Assembly: GCF_022827545.1 (NCBI RefSeq) | Contig: NZ_CP094669.1 | Coordinates: 1,578,001-1,642,000, forward strand | Length of the DNA stretch: 64,000 nucleotides | Direction of reading: 5' to 3' | DNA from: Hymenobacter tibetensis | GTDB taxonomy: Bacteria; Bacteroidota; Bacteroidia; Cytophagales; Hymenobacteraceae | Part shown: positions 26,524-35,192 of the stretch, in pieces | Layout of the letters: each line of letters opens with the position of its first letter | How positions within the stretch are numbered: the first letter of the stretch is position 1 | Notes under the pieces: generated by a model | Told to the model about the DNA's origin: nothing | The model's input: the letters and a program-made list of their open reading frames with translations, nothing else | Database searches by the model: none | Translations under genes and position numbers: made by a program

Positions 26524-28848
26524 ATGAAAAGTACTTTCCGAACTGCCTTGTTGCTTTCGCTGGGCCTCGCGCTGACTCCGCCGCTACAAGCCCAAAAATC
26601 CACCTCAACTGCCACTGCCACCACCGCTACTGCCGACGACCCCAAGATGAACAAGTTCATTGCGGACTTGATGCAGAAAATGACTTTGGAAGAGAAAATC
26701 GGGCAGCTGAACCTCGTATCGGTAGGCTTCGATGTGACGGGGCCGGTGGTGAGCAAGGATGTGGACGCCAACATTCGGAAAGGCAACGTAGGCGCCGTGC
26801 TCAACACCTACACGCCGGTGGCGGCGCGCAAACTGCAAGAGCTAGCCGTAAAAGAATCGCGCCTGCACATTCCGCTGATTTTCGGCTACGACGTTATTCA
26901 CGGCCACCGCACCATCTTCCCGATTCCGTTAGGCGTAGCTTCTTCTTGGGATTTGACGGCCATTGAGCGCAGCGCCCGCATTGCCGCCGAAGAAGCCGCG
27001 GCCGATGGCATCAACTGGGTGTATTCGCCGATGGTGGACATTGCCCGCGACCCACGGTGGGGCCGCATTGCGGAAGGTGGGGGCGAAGACCCGTACCTCG
27101 GTGCCCAAATTGCCCGCGTGATGGTGCGCGGCTACCAAGGCACCGACATGAGCAAGCCCACCAGCGTCATGGCCTGCCTCAAGCACTTCGCCCTCTACGG
27201 CGCCGCCGAAGCCGGCCGCGACTACAACACCACCGACATGAGCCTCGTGCGCATGTACAACGAGTACCTGCCGCCCTACAAAGCCGCCATCGACGCTGGC
27301 GTGGGCTCGGTCATGAGCTCGTTCAACGACATCAACGGCATCCCCGCCACGGCCAACAAGTGGCTGATGACCGACCTGCTGCGTGGGCAGTGGGGCTTCA
27401 AAGGCTTCGTGGCCACCGACTATACCGCCATCAACGAAATGACGGCCCACGGCATGGGCAACGATGCGCAAGTGTCGGCCCTGGCCCTTAATGCGGGCAT
27501 CGACCAAGACATGGTGGGCGAAATCTTCCTGAAGAATCTCGTTCAAAACCTGAAAGACGGTACGGTGAAGCAAGAGCAGATTGACCTGGCCTGCCGCCGC
27601 GTGCTGGAAGCCAAGTACATCCTCGGCCTGTTCAAAGACCCCTACCGCGCCGTGACCGACAAGCGTGCGAAGGCCACCATGATGAACAAGCAGTTCATTG
27701 CCGATGCCCGCGACATCAGCCGCAAGAGCTTGGTACTGCTCAAAAACGATAAGAACACCCTACCTCTCAAAAAGTCGGGCACTATTGCCCTGATCGGGCC
27801 GCTAGCCAACCGCCAGCGCGACATGATTGGCAACTGGAGCGGCGCCGGCGACTGGAAACAAGCCGTTTCGGTGGAGCAGGGCCTGAAAAACGTGGCCGGC
27901 AACGCCGTGAAAGTGGTATACGCCCAAGGCGCCAACGTCACCGACGACGAGCAAATGATAGCCCGCCTCAATGCCCACGGCGGCGAGCTAAACATCGACA
28001 AACGCTCCCCCGAAGCCATGATTCAAGAAGCCGTGCAAGTCGCCCAAGGCGCCGACGTGGTGGTGGCTGTAGTAGGCGAGTCGCAGGGCATGACGGGCGA
28101 AGCTGCCAGCCGCGCCGATATTGGCCTGCCAGGCCAGCAACTAGAGTTACTCAAAGCTCTCAAGAAAACCGGTAAGCCGCTGGTGCTGGTACTGATGAAC
28201 GGCCGGCCACTCACGCTGAGTTGGGAAGACAAAAACGCCGGTGCCATCCTGGAAACCTGGTTTGCAGGTTCCCAAGCCGGCAACGCCATTGCCGACGTAC
28301 TGTTCGGGAACTACAACCCCTCCGGCAAAATCACGGCTACCTTCCCCCAAACGGTGGGCCAAGTGCCCCTCTACTATAACCACAAAAACACCGGCCGCCC
28401 TTATGCTGGCGTGGCCCTCGACAAGTACAAGTCGCGCTACATGGACTTTAGCAACGACCCGCTCTACCCGTTTGGGTACGGCCTAAGCTACACCACCTTC
28501 ACCTACGGCAAGCCCGAACTCAGCACCACCACCCTAAGCCCCAATGCCACCCTCGACGTGAAGGTAACCGTGCAAAACACCGGCAACTACGACGGCGAAG
28601 AAGTAGCACAGCTCTACATCCGCGACATGGTCGGTTCTATTTCGCGCCCCGTGAAAGAGTTGAAAGGCTTCCAGAAAGTGATGCTGAAAAAAGGGGAGAG
28701 CCGCACCCTCACCTTCAAGCTGACCCCCGACGACCTGAAGTTCTACAACACCGACCTCAAGTTCGTGTCCGAGCCCGGCGACTTCCAAGTATTCGTCGGC
28801 GGCAACTCCCGCGACGTGCAAACCGCTGCCTTCAAGCTGACGGAATAG
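26524..28848 (+). CDS. bglX: GH3 beta-glucosidase (BglX-like)
   Basis: A periplasmic or secreted 774-residue exo-glycosidase. The signal peptide is residues 1-23 (ending TPPLQAQ). The GH3 N-terminal barrel has MTLEEKIGQLNLVS, the VSPMVDIARDPRWGR-type block (YSPMVDIARDPRWGRIAEG), KHFALYGAAEAGRDYN, and the nucleophile Asp299 in GFVATDYTAINEM. The alpha/beta sandwich domain follows (LLKNDKNTLPL, VVVAVVGESQGMTGEAASR), then the C-terminal fibronectin III-like domain (VTVQNTGNYDGEEVAQLYI). It should release glucose from the non-reducing ends of beta-linked oligosaccharides made by the GH144-like enzyme; GH3 enzymes are the usual partners in beta-1,2-glucan loci. It closes the polysaccharide locus; a strong terminator follows. 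Confidence 0.93.
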   Translation: MKSTFRTALLLSLGLALTPPLQAQKSTSTATATTATADDPKMNKFIADLMQKMTLEEKIGQLNLVSVGFDVTGPVVSKDVDANIRKGNVGAVLNTYTPVAARKLQELAVKESRLHIPLIFGYDVIHGHRTIFPIPLGVASSWDLTAIERSARIAAEEAAADGINWVYSPMVDIARDPRWGRIAEGGGEDPYLGAQIARVMVRGYQGTDMSKPTSVMACLKHFALYGAAEAGRDYNTTDMSLVRMYNEYLPPYKAAIDAGVGSVMSSFNDINGIPATANKWLMTDLLRGQWGFKGFVATDYTAINEMTAHGMGNDAQVSALALNAGIDQDMVGEIFLKNLVQNLKDGTVKQEQIDLACRRVLEAKYILGLFKDPYRAVTDKRAKATMMNKQFIADARDISRKSLVLLKNDKNTLPLKKSGTIALIGPLANRQRDMIGNWSGAGDWKQAVSVEQGLKNVAGNAVKVVYAQGANVTDDEQMIARLNAHGGELNIDKRSPEAMIQEAVQVAQGADVVVAVVGESQGMTGEAASRADIGLPGQQLELLKALKKTGKPLVLVLMNGRPLTLSWEDKNAGAILETWFAGSQAGNAIADVLFGNYNPSGKITATFPQTVGQVPLYYNHKNTGRPYAGVALDKYKSRYMDFSNDPLYPFGYGLSYTTFTYGKPELSTTTLSPNATLDVKVTVQNTGNYDGEEVAQLYIRDMVGSISRPVKELKGFQKVMLKKGESRTLTFKLTPDDLKFYNTDLKFVSEPGDFQVFVGGNSRDVQTAAFKLTE

Positions 28849-28862
28849 ATAGTTGGCATCAG

Positions 28863-28903
28863 CAGAAAGACCGTCATGCTGTGGAAGCATGACGGTCTTT
28901 CTG
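28863..28903. terminator. Bidirectional intrinsic terminator between bglX and fabG
   Basis: Perfect 18-base arms (CAGAAAGACCGTCATGCT at 28863-28880, its complement at 28886-28903) with a 5-base loop, followed by TTTCTG on either strand. It lies between convergent genes. The inner part GTCATGCT..AGCATGAC belongs to the dispersed repeat family, so a repeat copy appears to serve as a terminator. Confidence 0.85.
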
Positions 28904-28936
28904 TTGTTATCCGGCTTATACAACCAACGGAGTTGC

Positions 28937-29686
28937 CTAGGTCAGCATACCACCATCAACCTGCAATACTTGGCCGGTGATGTAGCTGGAATCGTCGGAG
29001 GCGAGGAAGGCGGTGGCTTTGGCCACATCTTCGGGGGCGCCGCCTCGCCGCAGCGGAATGGCTTTGCGCCACTCGTCTACTTGCTTCTGGTCGAGGGCGT
29101 CGGTCATTTCGGTTTCAATGAAGCCGGGCGCAATGGCGTTGCAACGAATATTGCGCGAGCCCAGCTCCAGCGCCACCGACTTAGTGAAGCCAATGATGCC
29201 CGATTTGGAAGCGGCATAGTTGGCCTGGCCAGCATTGCCTTTGATGCCCACCACCGACGTCATATTGATAATACTGCCCGCTTTGGCGCGCATCATGGGT
29301 TTGGTAGCTGCTTTGGTAAGGTTGAACACCGACTTCAGGTTTACCGCAATTACTTGGTCCCACTGCTGCTCACTCATGCGCATCAGCAGGCCGTCCTGCG
29401 TGATGCCGGCGTTGTTGACCAGAATATCCAGCTTGCTGAAATCCGCCAGCACGTCCTCCACCAGCTTTTCAGCTTCTGCATACACCGAGGCGTCGGAGCG
29501 GTATCCTTTTACTTTGGTGCCATGGGCAGCTAGTTCTTGTTCAAGCTGTTGACCTTTCTCTACGCTAGAGAGGTAGGTGAAAGCCACTTGCGCCCCAAGC
29601 TGGGCAAAATGTACCGCAATAGCGCGGCCGATTCCTTTGGATGCGCCCGTAATCAGGGCCACTTTTCCGTCGAGCAATTTTGTCAT
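28937..29686 (-). CDS. fabG: 3-oxoacyl-[acyl-carrier-protein] reductase
   Basis: A cytoplasmic 249-residue short-chain dehydrogenase that reduces beta-ketoacyl-ACP with NADPH in type II fatty acid synthesis. It has the cofactor motif TGASKGIG (residues 13-20), NNAG at 91-94, and the catalytic triad Ser144 (NMTSVVG), Tyr157 and Lys161 (NYAASKSG). The C-terminus ends in SSYITGQVLQVDGGMLT, the usual FabG ending. The frame is open 34 codons further, but only the ATG at 29686 gives the normal N-terminus. A TATCTTCG promoter element lies 5 bases before that ATG, so the mRNA may be nearly leaderless. It stands alone rather than in a fab operon. Confidence 0.93.
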   Translation of the reverse strand: MTKLLDGKVALITGASKGIGRAIAVHFAQLGAQVAFTYLSSVEKGQQLEQELAAHGTKVKGYRSDASVYAEAEKLVEDVLADFSKLDILVNNAGITQDGLLMRMSEQQWDQVIAVNLKSVFNLTKAATKPMMRAKAGSIINMTSVVGIKGNAGQANYAASKSGIIGFTKSVALELGSRNIRCNAIAPGFIETEMTDALDQKQVDEWRKAIPLRRGGAPEDVAKATAFLASDDSSYITGQVLQVDGGMLT

Positions 29687-29691
29687 GGGGG

Positions 29692-29699
29692 CGAAGATA
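29692..29699 (-). promoter_or_regulatory. -7-like promoter element directly before fabG
   Basis: On the minus strand the sequence reads TATCTTCG-CCCCC-ATG. TATCTTCG differs from TAnnTTTG at one base. Its distance to the start codon predicts a transcript beginning at or within a few bases of the ATG, and rules out the longer upstream frame as coding. Confidence 0.5.
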
Positions 29700-29922
29700 G
29701 GTTTCTGGTGGGTAGTTTTTGGTGTTAAGCAGCTGTCAAATGGCGGATGTTCTACCTGTTTACTGCCGCCAGCCGTCAACCTACACAAATTCAGTAGCCA
29801 AATCTACGCTGCTGTTTCCTGACAGTGTTGCTTCAAGCTGCACCCAAGCAGAAGGCACGTACGGCACTTCTTTATGAGCATAAACAAGCATAGAGTTGTA
29901 AACAAGCAGCCATAAGAGGCGC

Positions 29923-29930
29923 TACCTTCG
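29923..29930 (+). promoter_or_regulatory. -7-like promoter element directly before the flavoprotein gene
   Basis: TACCTTCG-CCCTA-ATG: the same arrangement as before fabG, with the element 5 bases ahead of the start codon at 29936. This suggests a leaderless or nearly leaderless mRNA. Confidence 0.5.
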
Positions 29931-29935
29931 CCCTA

Positions 29936-31177
29936 ATGCTCGAAACCGAAATCTGTATTCTGGGTGCCGGACCGGGTGGTGCTACGGCGGCTTTGCACCT
30001 TGCTAACGCCGGTCAGCCCTGCCTGCTCCTCGACCGTGCTACTTTTCCCCGCGACAAAGTATGCGGCGACGCGCTGAGCGGGAAAGTGCTAAGTGAGTTG
30101 CGTCGAATTGATGCTTTATTGCCTGCCCGCCTAGAGGCGACACCGGTGCAGCTTCCCTCGTGGGGTATTGATTTCTATGCGCCCAACGGGCGCAAACTAG
30201 CGGTGCCGTTCAAACCCAACTACAACGCCGCCACCGACCACGCCGCTGGTCACATTAGCAAGCGCATCGACTTCGACAACTTCTTGATCGAGGAAGTGCG
30301 CCGCCGCCCCGAAATCGAGTTCCGCGAAGGGGCTGACATCAGCCAGCACGAGCAGCAGACCGACGGCCGGTGGCTACTAAAAGACGCAAGTGGCGTGCCC
30401 GTGGCTTTAACGCGGCTACTGCTGGTAGCCAACGGCGCGCAATCATCATTCGCGCGGCAAATTGGCGGGCATGCCCTGGAGCCAGCGCACCATTGCGCCG
30501 GCCTACGGGCCTACTACCGGGGCGTGCGCAACCTGCATCCCGACAACTTCATCGAACTATACTTCATCAAAGACTTTTTGCCCGGCTACCTCTGGGTGTT
30601 CCCCTTGCCCAATGGTGAGGCCAACGTGGGGGTGGGCATGCTCACCGAGGCCGTGTCCAAGAAAAAAGTAAACCTGCGCGAGAAGCTCACCGACATGCTG
30701 GCTACTCATCCGGCCCTAAAAGACCGGTTTGCCAACGCTGAGCGCCTAGGTCCCGTGCGGGGCTTTGGGTTGCCACTTGGCTCGAAGCGCCGTAAACTTT
30801 CGGGTCCTAATTACCTGCTACTCGGCGACGCCGCCTCCCTCATCGACCCATTCAGCGGCGAAGGTATCAGCCACGCCATGGTATCAGGCCGGCACGCAGC
30901 CGACTGGGCCAGCCGGGCCTTGGCCGCGCAAGAATACACCTCGCAGTTTCTGGCTGGCTATGATAAAGCCGTCTACAACCGGTTGGGGCAGGAACTGCGC
31001 CTGAGCCGTGTTATGCAACGGTTGCTGGATTACCCGTGGCTGTTCAATTTCATTGCCAACCGGGCCGCCAACAACCCCACCATCGCCGAAACTCTCTCAA
31101 TGATGTTTCTGGACCTAGACATGCGCGAGCGGCTGCGCAAACCGAGCTTCTATTTGAAGCTGCTGGTTGGGAAGTAA
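29936..31177 (+). CDS. Geranylgeranyl reductase-family FAD-dependent oxidoreductase
   Basis: A 413-residue flavoprotein of the GGR / p-hydroxybenzoate hydroxylase fold group. The N-terminal FAD motif is ILGAGPGGATAALHLANAG (GAGPGG at residues 10-15), then FPRDKVCGDALSGKVLSEL, the conserved block with the redox-positioned Cys typical of the family. The second FAD motif is LLGDAASLIDPFSGEGISHAM. Members reduce isoprenoid double bonds or oxidise lipophilic compounds at the membrane face; the substrate here is unknown. It is divergent from fabG and convergent with the TPR gene, whose stop codon lies only 2 bases after this one. Confidence 0.85.
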   Translation: MLETEICILGAGPGGATAALHLANAGQPCLLLDRATFPRDKVCGDALSGKVLSELRRIDALLPARLEATPVQLPSWGIDFYAPNGRKLAVPFKPNYNAATDHAAGHISKRIDFDNFLIEEVRRRPEIEFREGADISQHEQQTDGRWLLKDASGVPVALTRLLLVANGAQSSFARQIGGHALEPAHHCAGLRAYYRGVRNLHPDNFIELYFIKDFLPGYLWVFPLPNGEANVGVGMLTEAVSKKKVNLREKLTDMLATHPALKDRFANAERLGPVRGFGLPLGSKRRKLSGPNYLLLGDAASLIDPFSGEGISHAMVSGRHAADWASRALAAQEYTSQFLAGYDKAVYNRLGQELRLSRVMQRLLDYPWLFNFIANRAANNPTIAETLSMMFLDLDMRERLRKPSFYLKLLVGK

Positions 31178-31179
31178 AC

Positions 31180-31887
31180 CTATTTCTCTACGTAGCGCCG
31201 TAGGCTTTGCTCGGCTTTCGGATTGAGTTGGGTAGCTTTTTCCAAGTCAGCCCGAGCCTCGGTGGGTTTGTTGATAGAGGCGTAGCTGATGCCCCGGTAC
31301 TCATAGGCATCCGCGTATTCCGGGTCGAGGCGAATGGCTTCGGTGAAATCGGGGATAGCAGCTTTGAAGTTGAGCGTTTGGATGCGGGTGGCTCCGCGCG
31401 CAAAGTAGGCTTCCTTGTGCGCAGGGTTGTACTGAATAGCCTTCGTTAAGTCTGTAACAGCGGCCGGATATTGCTTCAGCTTCAGGCGGGTAAGGCCGCG
31501 CTGATAGTAGGCTTCGGCGCTAGAAGGAGCCAAGCGGAGGGCAGTGTTGCAGTCGGAAATGGCCGCATCATATTCTCGGAGTCGGCTTTTGGCTTTGGCC
31601 CGAACCAACAACGCCTGCACATCGCCGGGGGCACTAGCCAGCAGGGCGTTGGCGGCCTCTATCATGGCCCGATAATCGGTGCTGGACCGGGCTGGCCCAA
31701 CAGCCACGTTAGCTGTTGAAGCGACTGTAGCACTTAAGGCCGCAGAGTCTAGCAGCAAGGGCTCGGCCCGCTCCAAGCGAACTGCCCGCTGCGACGAATC
31801 CTTGGCCTTTTCTTTCTCAATGCAGGCACAACGGGTGAATAGAAAAAAGCTGCCAGCAACAGGAAGCAAAACAAGCAGGCGGCGCAT
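31180..31887 (-). CDS. Tetratricopeptide repeat protein, membrane-anchored or lipoprotein
   Basis: A 235-residue protein. A hydrophobic N-terminus (MRRLLVLLPVAGSFFLFTRC) ends at Cys20, a possible but non-standard lipidation site because Arg precedes the Cys. After a charged stretch come about five TPR units from residue 70 to the end, each with the pattern seen in AEAYYQRGLTRLKLKQYPAA and KEAYFARGATRIQTLNFKAA. Such repeats bind partner proteins; no enzymatic domain is present. The frame is open 48 codons upstream, but the ATG at 31887 gives the export-like signal and is preferred. The function is unknown. Confidence 0.78.
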   Translation of the reverse strand: MRRLLVLLPVAGSFFLFTRCACIEKEKAKDSSQRAVRLERAEPLLLDSAALSATVASTANVAVGPARSSTDYRAMIEAANALLASAPGDVQALLVRAKAKSRLREYDAAISDCNTALRLAPSSAEAYYQRGLTRLKLKQYPAAVTDLTKAIQYNPAHKEAYFARGATRIQTLNFKAAIPDFTEAIRLDPEYADAYEYRGISYASINKPTEARADLEKATQLNPKAEQSLRRYVEK

Positions 31888-32273
31888 ACAAAAACAGAGC
31901 AGGGCGGGAACGTTGGGAAGAAGCACAGAAAATACGTAGGCACCAACAAGCAACCTCCATTTTTTAGGAAACCAAGTGGTTAGCGTGCGTGCCGACAGTG
32001 AAACTATAGTTACCGGAAAAAGATGCGTCAAACCTAGTCAACGCACATAATCATTTGATGAAGAAAAAAAGGCGGCTATTTCCAAAGCACCTACTCTAAT
32101 GCCTTCACACTCAGGGCCGCTTCCTTGAAGGAAAGGAAGGCGCGGCAAATTGAAAACTGCGGCTTGCTTCTGGTTGTTGGGTAGACGCGCCGCCTGCCTA
32201 TCTTTGCTCACCCCGTTGGCATAGCTACGGCTTGGCGCGGGCTTTCCATTTCCACCTTCAACCTGAAAACACT
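31888..32273. other. Divergent intergenic region between TPR gene and lpdA
   Basis: 386 bases without a gene. It contains the lpdA promoter (32176-32206). The half nearer the TPR gene is moderately AT-rich and has no exact promoter match. No repeat of the dispersed families was seen. Confidence 0.5.
32176..32206 (+). promoter_or_regulatory. lpdA promoter
   Basis: GTTG at 32176-32179, 19 bases, then TATCTTTG at 32199-32206. This fits the Bacteroidota -33/-7 consensus (TTTG, 19-21 bases, TAnnTTTG) and is the best full match in the window. It leaves an untranslated leader of about 60 bases before the ATG at 32274. Confidence 0.65.
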
Positions 32274-33668
32274 ATGGCATTGCAATACGACCTGGTCGTG
32301 GTCGGCTCTGGGCCGGGCGGCTACGTAGCCGCCATCCGCGCCTCCCAACTTGGTCTGAAAGTCGGCGTCATCGAGCGGGAGTCGCTCGGCGGCATCTGCC
32401 TCAACTGGGGCTGCATTCCCACCAAAGCTCTGCTCAAAAGTGCTCAGGTGTTTGAATACCTCAACCACGCCAGCGACTACGGCCTAAAAGCCGAAGGCGT
32501 GAGCTTTGATTTCAACGCCGTTATCAGCCGCAGCCGTGGCGTGGCCGATGGCATGAGCAAGGGCATCAACTTCCTATTTAAAAAGAACAAAATCGACGCC
32601 ATCATGGGCACCGGCAAATTGCTGGCACCCGGCAAAGTCGAGCTAACCAAAGCCGACGGCACCAAGGACACGGTGGAAGCCAAATCCATCATCCTGGCCA
32701 CCGGAGCCCGCTCGCGCGAGTTGCCTACCATGCCGGTCGACGACAAGAAAATCATTGGCTACCGCAAAGCCATGAGTCTGGAGAAGCAACCGAAACGCCT
32801 CGTAGTGGTAGGTTCGGGGGCAATCGGCGTCGAGTTTGCGTACTTCTACCGCGCCATGGGCTCGGAGGTGACGGTGGTGGAGTATCTGCCCCGCATTGTG
32901 CCCGTGGAGGACGAGGAAATCTCGCGCCAGATGGAAAAGTCGTTCAAGAAAATGGGTATCAACGTCCTCACCAACGCCGAGGTAACCAAAGTGGATACCG
33001 CCGGCGAAGGCTGTAACGTCACCATCAAAACCGAGAAAGGCAACCAGCAAATTGCCTGTGACGTGGTCCTGAGCGCCGTCGGCGTGACCACCAACCTAGA
33101 GAATATAGGTCTCGAAGAGCTCGGTATCAAAGTAGAGCGTGGCCGCGTCATCGTTGACGACTATTACCAGACTAGCGTGCCTGGCATCTATGCCATTGGC
33201 GACATTATTCCTGGCCCGGCACTAGCTCACGTTGCCTCGGCTGAGGGCATCATTTGCGTTGAGAAAATTGCGGGTCACCACCCCGAGCCACTCAACTACC
33301 AGAACATCCCCGGCTGCACCTACGCCAGCCCCGAAATTGCCTCTGTTGGTCTCACTGAAGCCGAAGCCAAAAAGCAAGGCTACGATATTCTGGTAGGCAA
33401 ATTCCCCTTCTCGGCGTCCGGCAAAGCATCCGCTGGTGGCGTGAAAGACGGCTTCGTGAAAGTTATCTTCGATAAGAAGTACGGCGAGTGGCTAGGGGCC
33501 CACATGATTGGCGCCAACGTGACGGAAATGATTGCCGAAGTGGTAGTAGCCCGCAAACTAGAAACCACGGGCCACGAAATCATCAAGTCGGTACACCCAC
33601 ACCCCACCATGAGCGAAGCCGTTATGGAAGCTGCCGCGGCGGCTTACGGCGAAGTGATTCACTTGTAA
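32274..33668 (+). CDS. lpdA: Dihydrolipoyl dehydrogenase (E3)
   Basis: A cytoplasmic 464-residue flavoenzyme that reoxidises the dihydrolipoyl groups of the 2-oxoacid dehydrogenase and glycine cleavage complexes with NAD+. It has the FAD motif VVGSGPGGYVAA (residues 10-20), the redox disulfide Cys42/Cys47 in GGICLNWGCIPTKALL, the NAD motif VVGSGAIGVEFAYFYRAMGS, the second FAD block GIYAIGDIIPGPALAHVASAEG, and the C-terminal His/Glu pair in HPHPTMSEAVMEAA. The length is normal. An open TTG start at 32232 is rejected because the ATG at 32274 is the standard N-terminus. It is a single gene with its own promoter and terminator. Confidence 0.97.
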   Translation: MALQYDLVVVGSGPGGYVAAIRASQLGLKVGVIERESLGGICLNWGCIPTKALLKSAQVFEYLNHASDYGLKAEGVSFDFNAVISRSRGVADGMSKGINFLFKKNKIDAIMGTGKLLAPGKVELTKADGTKDTVEAKSIILATGARSRELPTMPVDDKKIIGYRKAMSLEKQPKRLVVVGSGAIGVEFAYFYRAMGSEVTVVEYLPRIVPVEDEEISRQMEKSFKKMGINVLTNAEVTKVDTAGEGCNVTIKTEKGNQQIACDVVLSAVGVTTNLENIGLEELGIKVERGRVIVDDYYQTSVPGIYAIGDIIPGPALAHVASAEGIICVEKIAGHHPEPLNYQNIPGCTYASPEIASVGLTEAEAKKQGYDILVGKFPFSASGKASAGGVKDGFVKVIFDKKYGEWLGAHMIGANVTEMIAEVVVARKLETTGHEIIKSVHPHPTMSEAVMEAAAAAYGEVIHL

Positions 33669-33701
33669 GCTAGCAGCACACAAGCCGTTAGCTTAGAAAC
33701 T

Positions 33702-33735
33702 AAAAGCCCCGGGACCATGTGGTTCCGGGGCTTTT
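33702..33735. terminator. Terminator after lpdA, bidirectional
   Basis: The stem AAAAGCCCCGGGACC (33702-33716) pairs with GGTTCCGGGGCTTTT (33721-33735) with one G-U pair and a 4-base loop. T-runs exist on both strands, and it lies between the convergent lpdA and TonB-domain genes. Confidence 0.88.
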
Positions 33736-33753
33736 GGTGTTGTATGAAGGGCC

Positions 33754-34686
33754 TTACTGCGGAACTGCTAGCACTGCTTCTGCAAAACCTAGTTTGGTGT
33801 AAATAGGATTGATGCGGTCGGTAAGCGCTGCTTGATCAATTGTAAAGCGAGGCCGTTGTGGCGCGCTGAAGTCCCAGGTGCCAACATAGTTCACCAACCC
33901 CGCTTGCACCACAAACACGTACCGGGTGTCCGTTATGGCTCCTGCCTGCCCTTTGCGCAAAGGTTCCATGCCATAGCTGTAAGAATAGGTATGCAACGCG
34001 TAGCGGCCAGGCGGCAATGCCACACAAAATTCGTTTTCCTTGCGGCTGCTCATCGTGGGCTTCACTACCACCCGCACCACTTTCCGCGTGTCGAGGTTTA
34101 CCAATTGCACATCCTGCAGGAGGCCCCCACTACTGAACCCCAGCCGTTGCACACAGTTGCCATAAATCAATCCTTTGTCGGGAGGTAAGGGTCCCCGGCT
34201 GGCTGTCCAGCCGCTACTGGGTAGCAGGAATTTCGGAATGCGGATTTGGTCGAGCGAGTCTGTTTGGAAGGCATACAGCCCATTGTTGATCCTGAAGGTA
34301 AGGGGTACCGTGTATTCGACGTTGACGGGCTTACGATTTTGAGTGCCTGGCTGCCATCGAACCTGCTTTAGACGCTGTGCAACGCGCAAGGCTTCTTCGT
34401 CGAGATCTGCTCGCACCCCCTTTTTTATTTTAATATCAGTGGTATGACCTTCTGCATTTACAACAAAGGAGATGAACACTTTGCCTTGCACTTGGTCGTG
34501 CAGTGCTGACTTGGGGTATTGCATACTATCGGAGAGAAAGTCCAGCAGCGCAGAAGGGCCACCCGGAAACACGGGTAGGATTTCCTCATATTCCCGGCTC
34601 CTGCTGGAATCGGGTGGGTTAAGCTGCTGTGCTTGGCTAATTAAGCTAGACAATAGAGTAAGTAGAAGTAGGAAGATTCGAAGCAT
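33754..34686 (-). CDS. Secreted protein with TonB C-terminal domain
   Basis: A 310-residue protein with a signal peptide (MLRIFLLLLTLLSSLISQAQ). A TonB C-terminal-like domain spans about residues 30-130: VFPGGPSALLDFLSDSMQYP, then VQGKVFISFVVNAEGHTTDIKI and LKQVRWQPGTQNRKPVNVEYTVPLTFR. The remaining 170 residues are a beta-rich region of unknown fold (VQLVNLDTRKVVRVVVKP, PGRYALHTYSYSYG). It has no N-terminal membrane anchor with a proline-rich spacer, so it is probably not a classical energy transducer. Similar stand-alone TonB-domain proteins are common in Bacteroidota and of unknown role. The ATG at 34698 is four codons longer; 34686 is favoured. Confidence 0.75.
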   Translation of the reverse strand: MLRIFLLLLTLLSSLISQAQQLNPPDSSRSREYEEILPVFPGGPSALLDFLSDSMQYPKSALHDQVQGKVFISFVVNAEGHTTDIKIKKGVRADLDEEALRVAQRLKQVRWQPGTQNRKPVNVEYTVPLTFRINNGLYAFQTDSLDQIRIPKFLLPSSGWTASRGPLPPDKGLIYGNCVQRLGFSSGGLLQDVQLVNLDTRKVVRVVVKPTMSSRKENEFCVALPPGRYALHTYSYSYGMEPLRKGQAGAITDTRYVFVVQAGLVNYVGTWDFSAPQRPRFTIDQAALTDRINPIYTKLGFAEAVLAVPQ

Positions 34687-34997
34687 AGCAACATGCAAGA
34701 TACGGCTCCCTGTCTGATACTATGTATTGTTTCTGTGCTTCACAGCCGATTTTTGAGGCTTTTTTTTAAGTCGCATAAAATAGCTCCATAGTTGATAATT
34801 AGGTAAAATATATGGTAGATCAAGGACTTGAATATTAACTAGACTTCACTGCCAACAGTAGAGTCAGTATATTGTCTCGACACCTCCCAGCGCCAATCCA
34901 ACTAACACGCAGATCTACAGTGGCCCCTATTGTTCGATTGAACAAGGAAGTTGTTCTCTCGTATCCCTGTTGTCTGGTTTCTCCACTTTCAAGCCCT
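34687..34997. other. AT-rich divergent intergenic region; no gene seen
   Basis: 311 bases between the TonB-domain gene and the small membrane protein gene. The middle (about 34755-34830) is much more AT-rich than the genes, with runs such as GAGGCTTTTTTTTAAG and GGTAAAATATATGG. TATCTTGC at 34695-34702 on the minus strand is a weak -7-like element for the TonB-domain gene. Confidence 0.45.
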
Positions 34998-35192
34998 ATG
35001 AAGCTTTCCTATCGTTTGTTGATTACCCTATTGCTAATAGGAATTGTTATAGTGCTGCTAGCTGCGTTGTTTAAGAGCCAAGGCTACGCCGGTAGCGACG
35101 TGCTGATACTATTAGGCTTAGTGGTGCAGTTTGTAGCGGGCGTTTTGGTAGTGTGGAAGTTTGCCAATCGCCTCGACAACAAGGATAGCTGA
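34998..35192 (+). CDS. Small two-helix membrane protein
   Basis: A 64-residue protein with two hydrophobic helices (about residues 5-26, LSYRLLITLLLIGIVIVLLA; and 34-56, DVLILLGLVVQFVAGVLVVW) joined by a short polar turn and ending in the charged tail KFANRLDNKDS. The layout resembles small uncharacterised inner-membrane proteins found in many Bacteroidota. The frame stays open for 42 codons upstream but that part is not membrane-like, and the ATG at 34998 gives a clean N-terminus. The function is unknown. Confidence 0.6.
   Translation: MKLSYRLLITLLLIGIVIVLLAALFKSQGYAGSDVLILLGLVVQFVAGVLVVWKFANRLDNKDS

Noticed and set aside
28863..28903. Hairpin considered as an insertion sequence end
   Set aside because: No transposase or target duplication is present, and the position between convergent genes with T-rich flanks fits a terminator.
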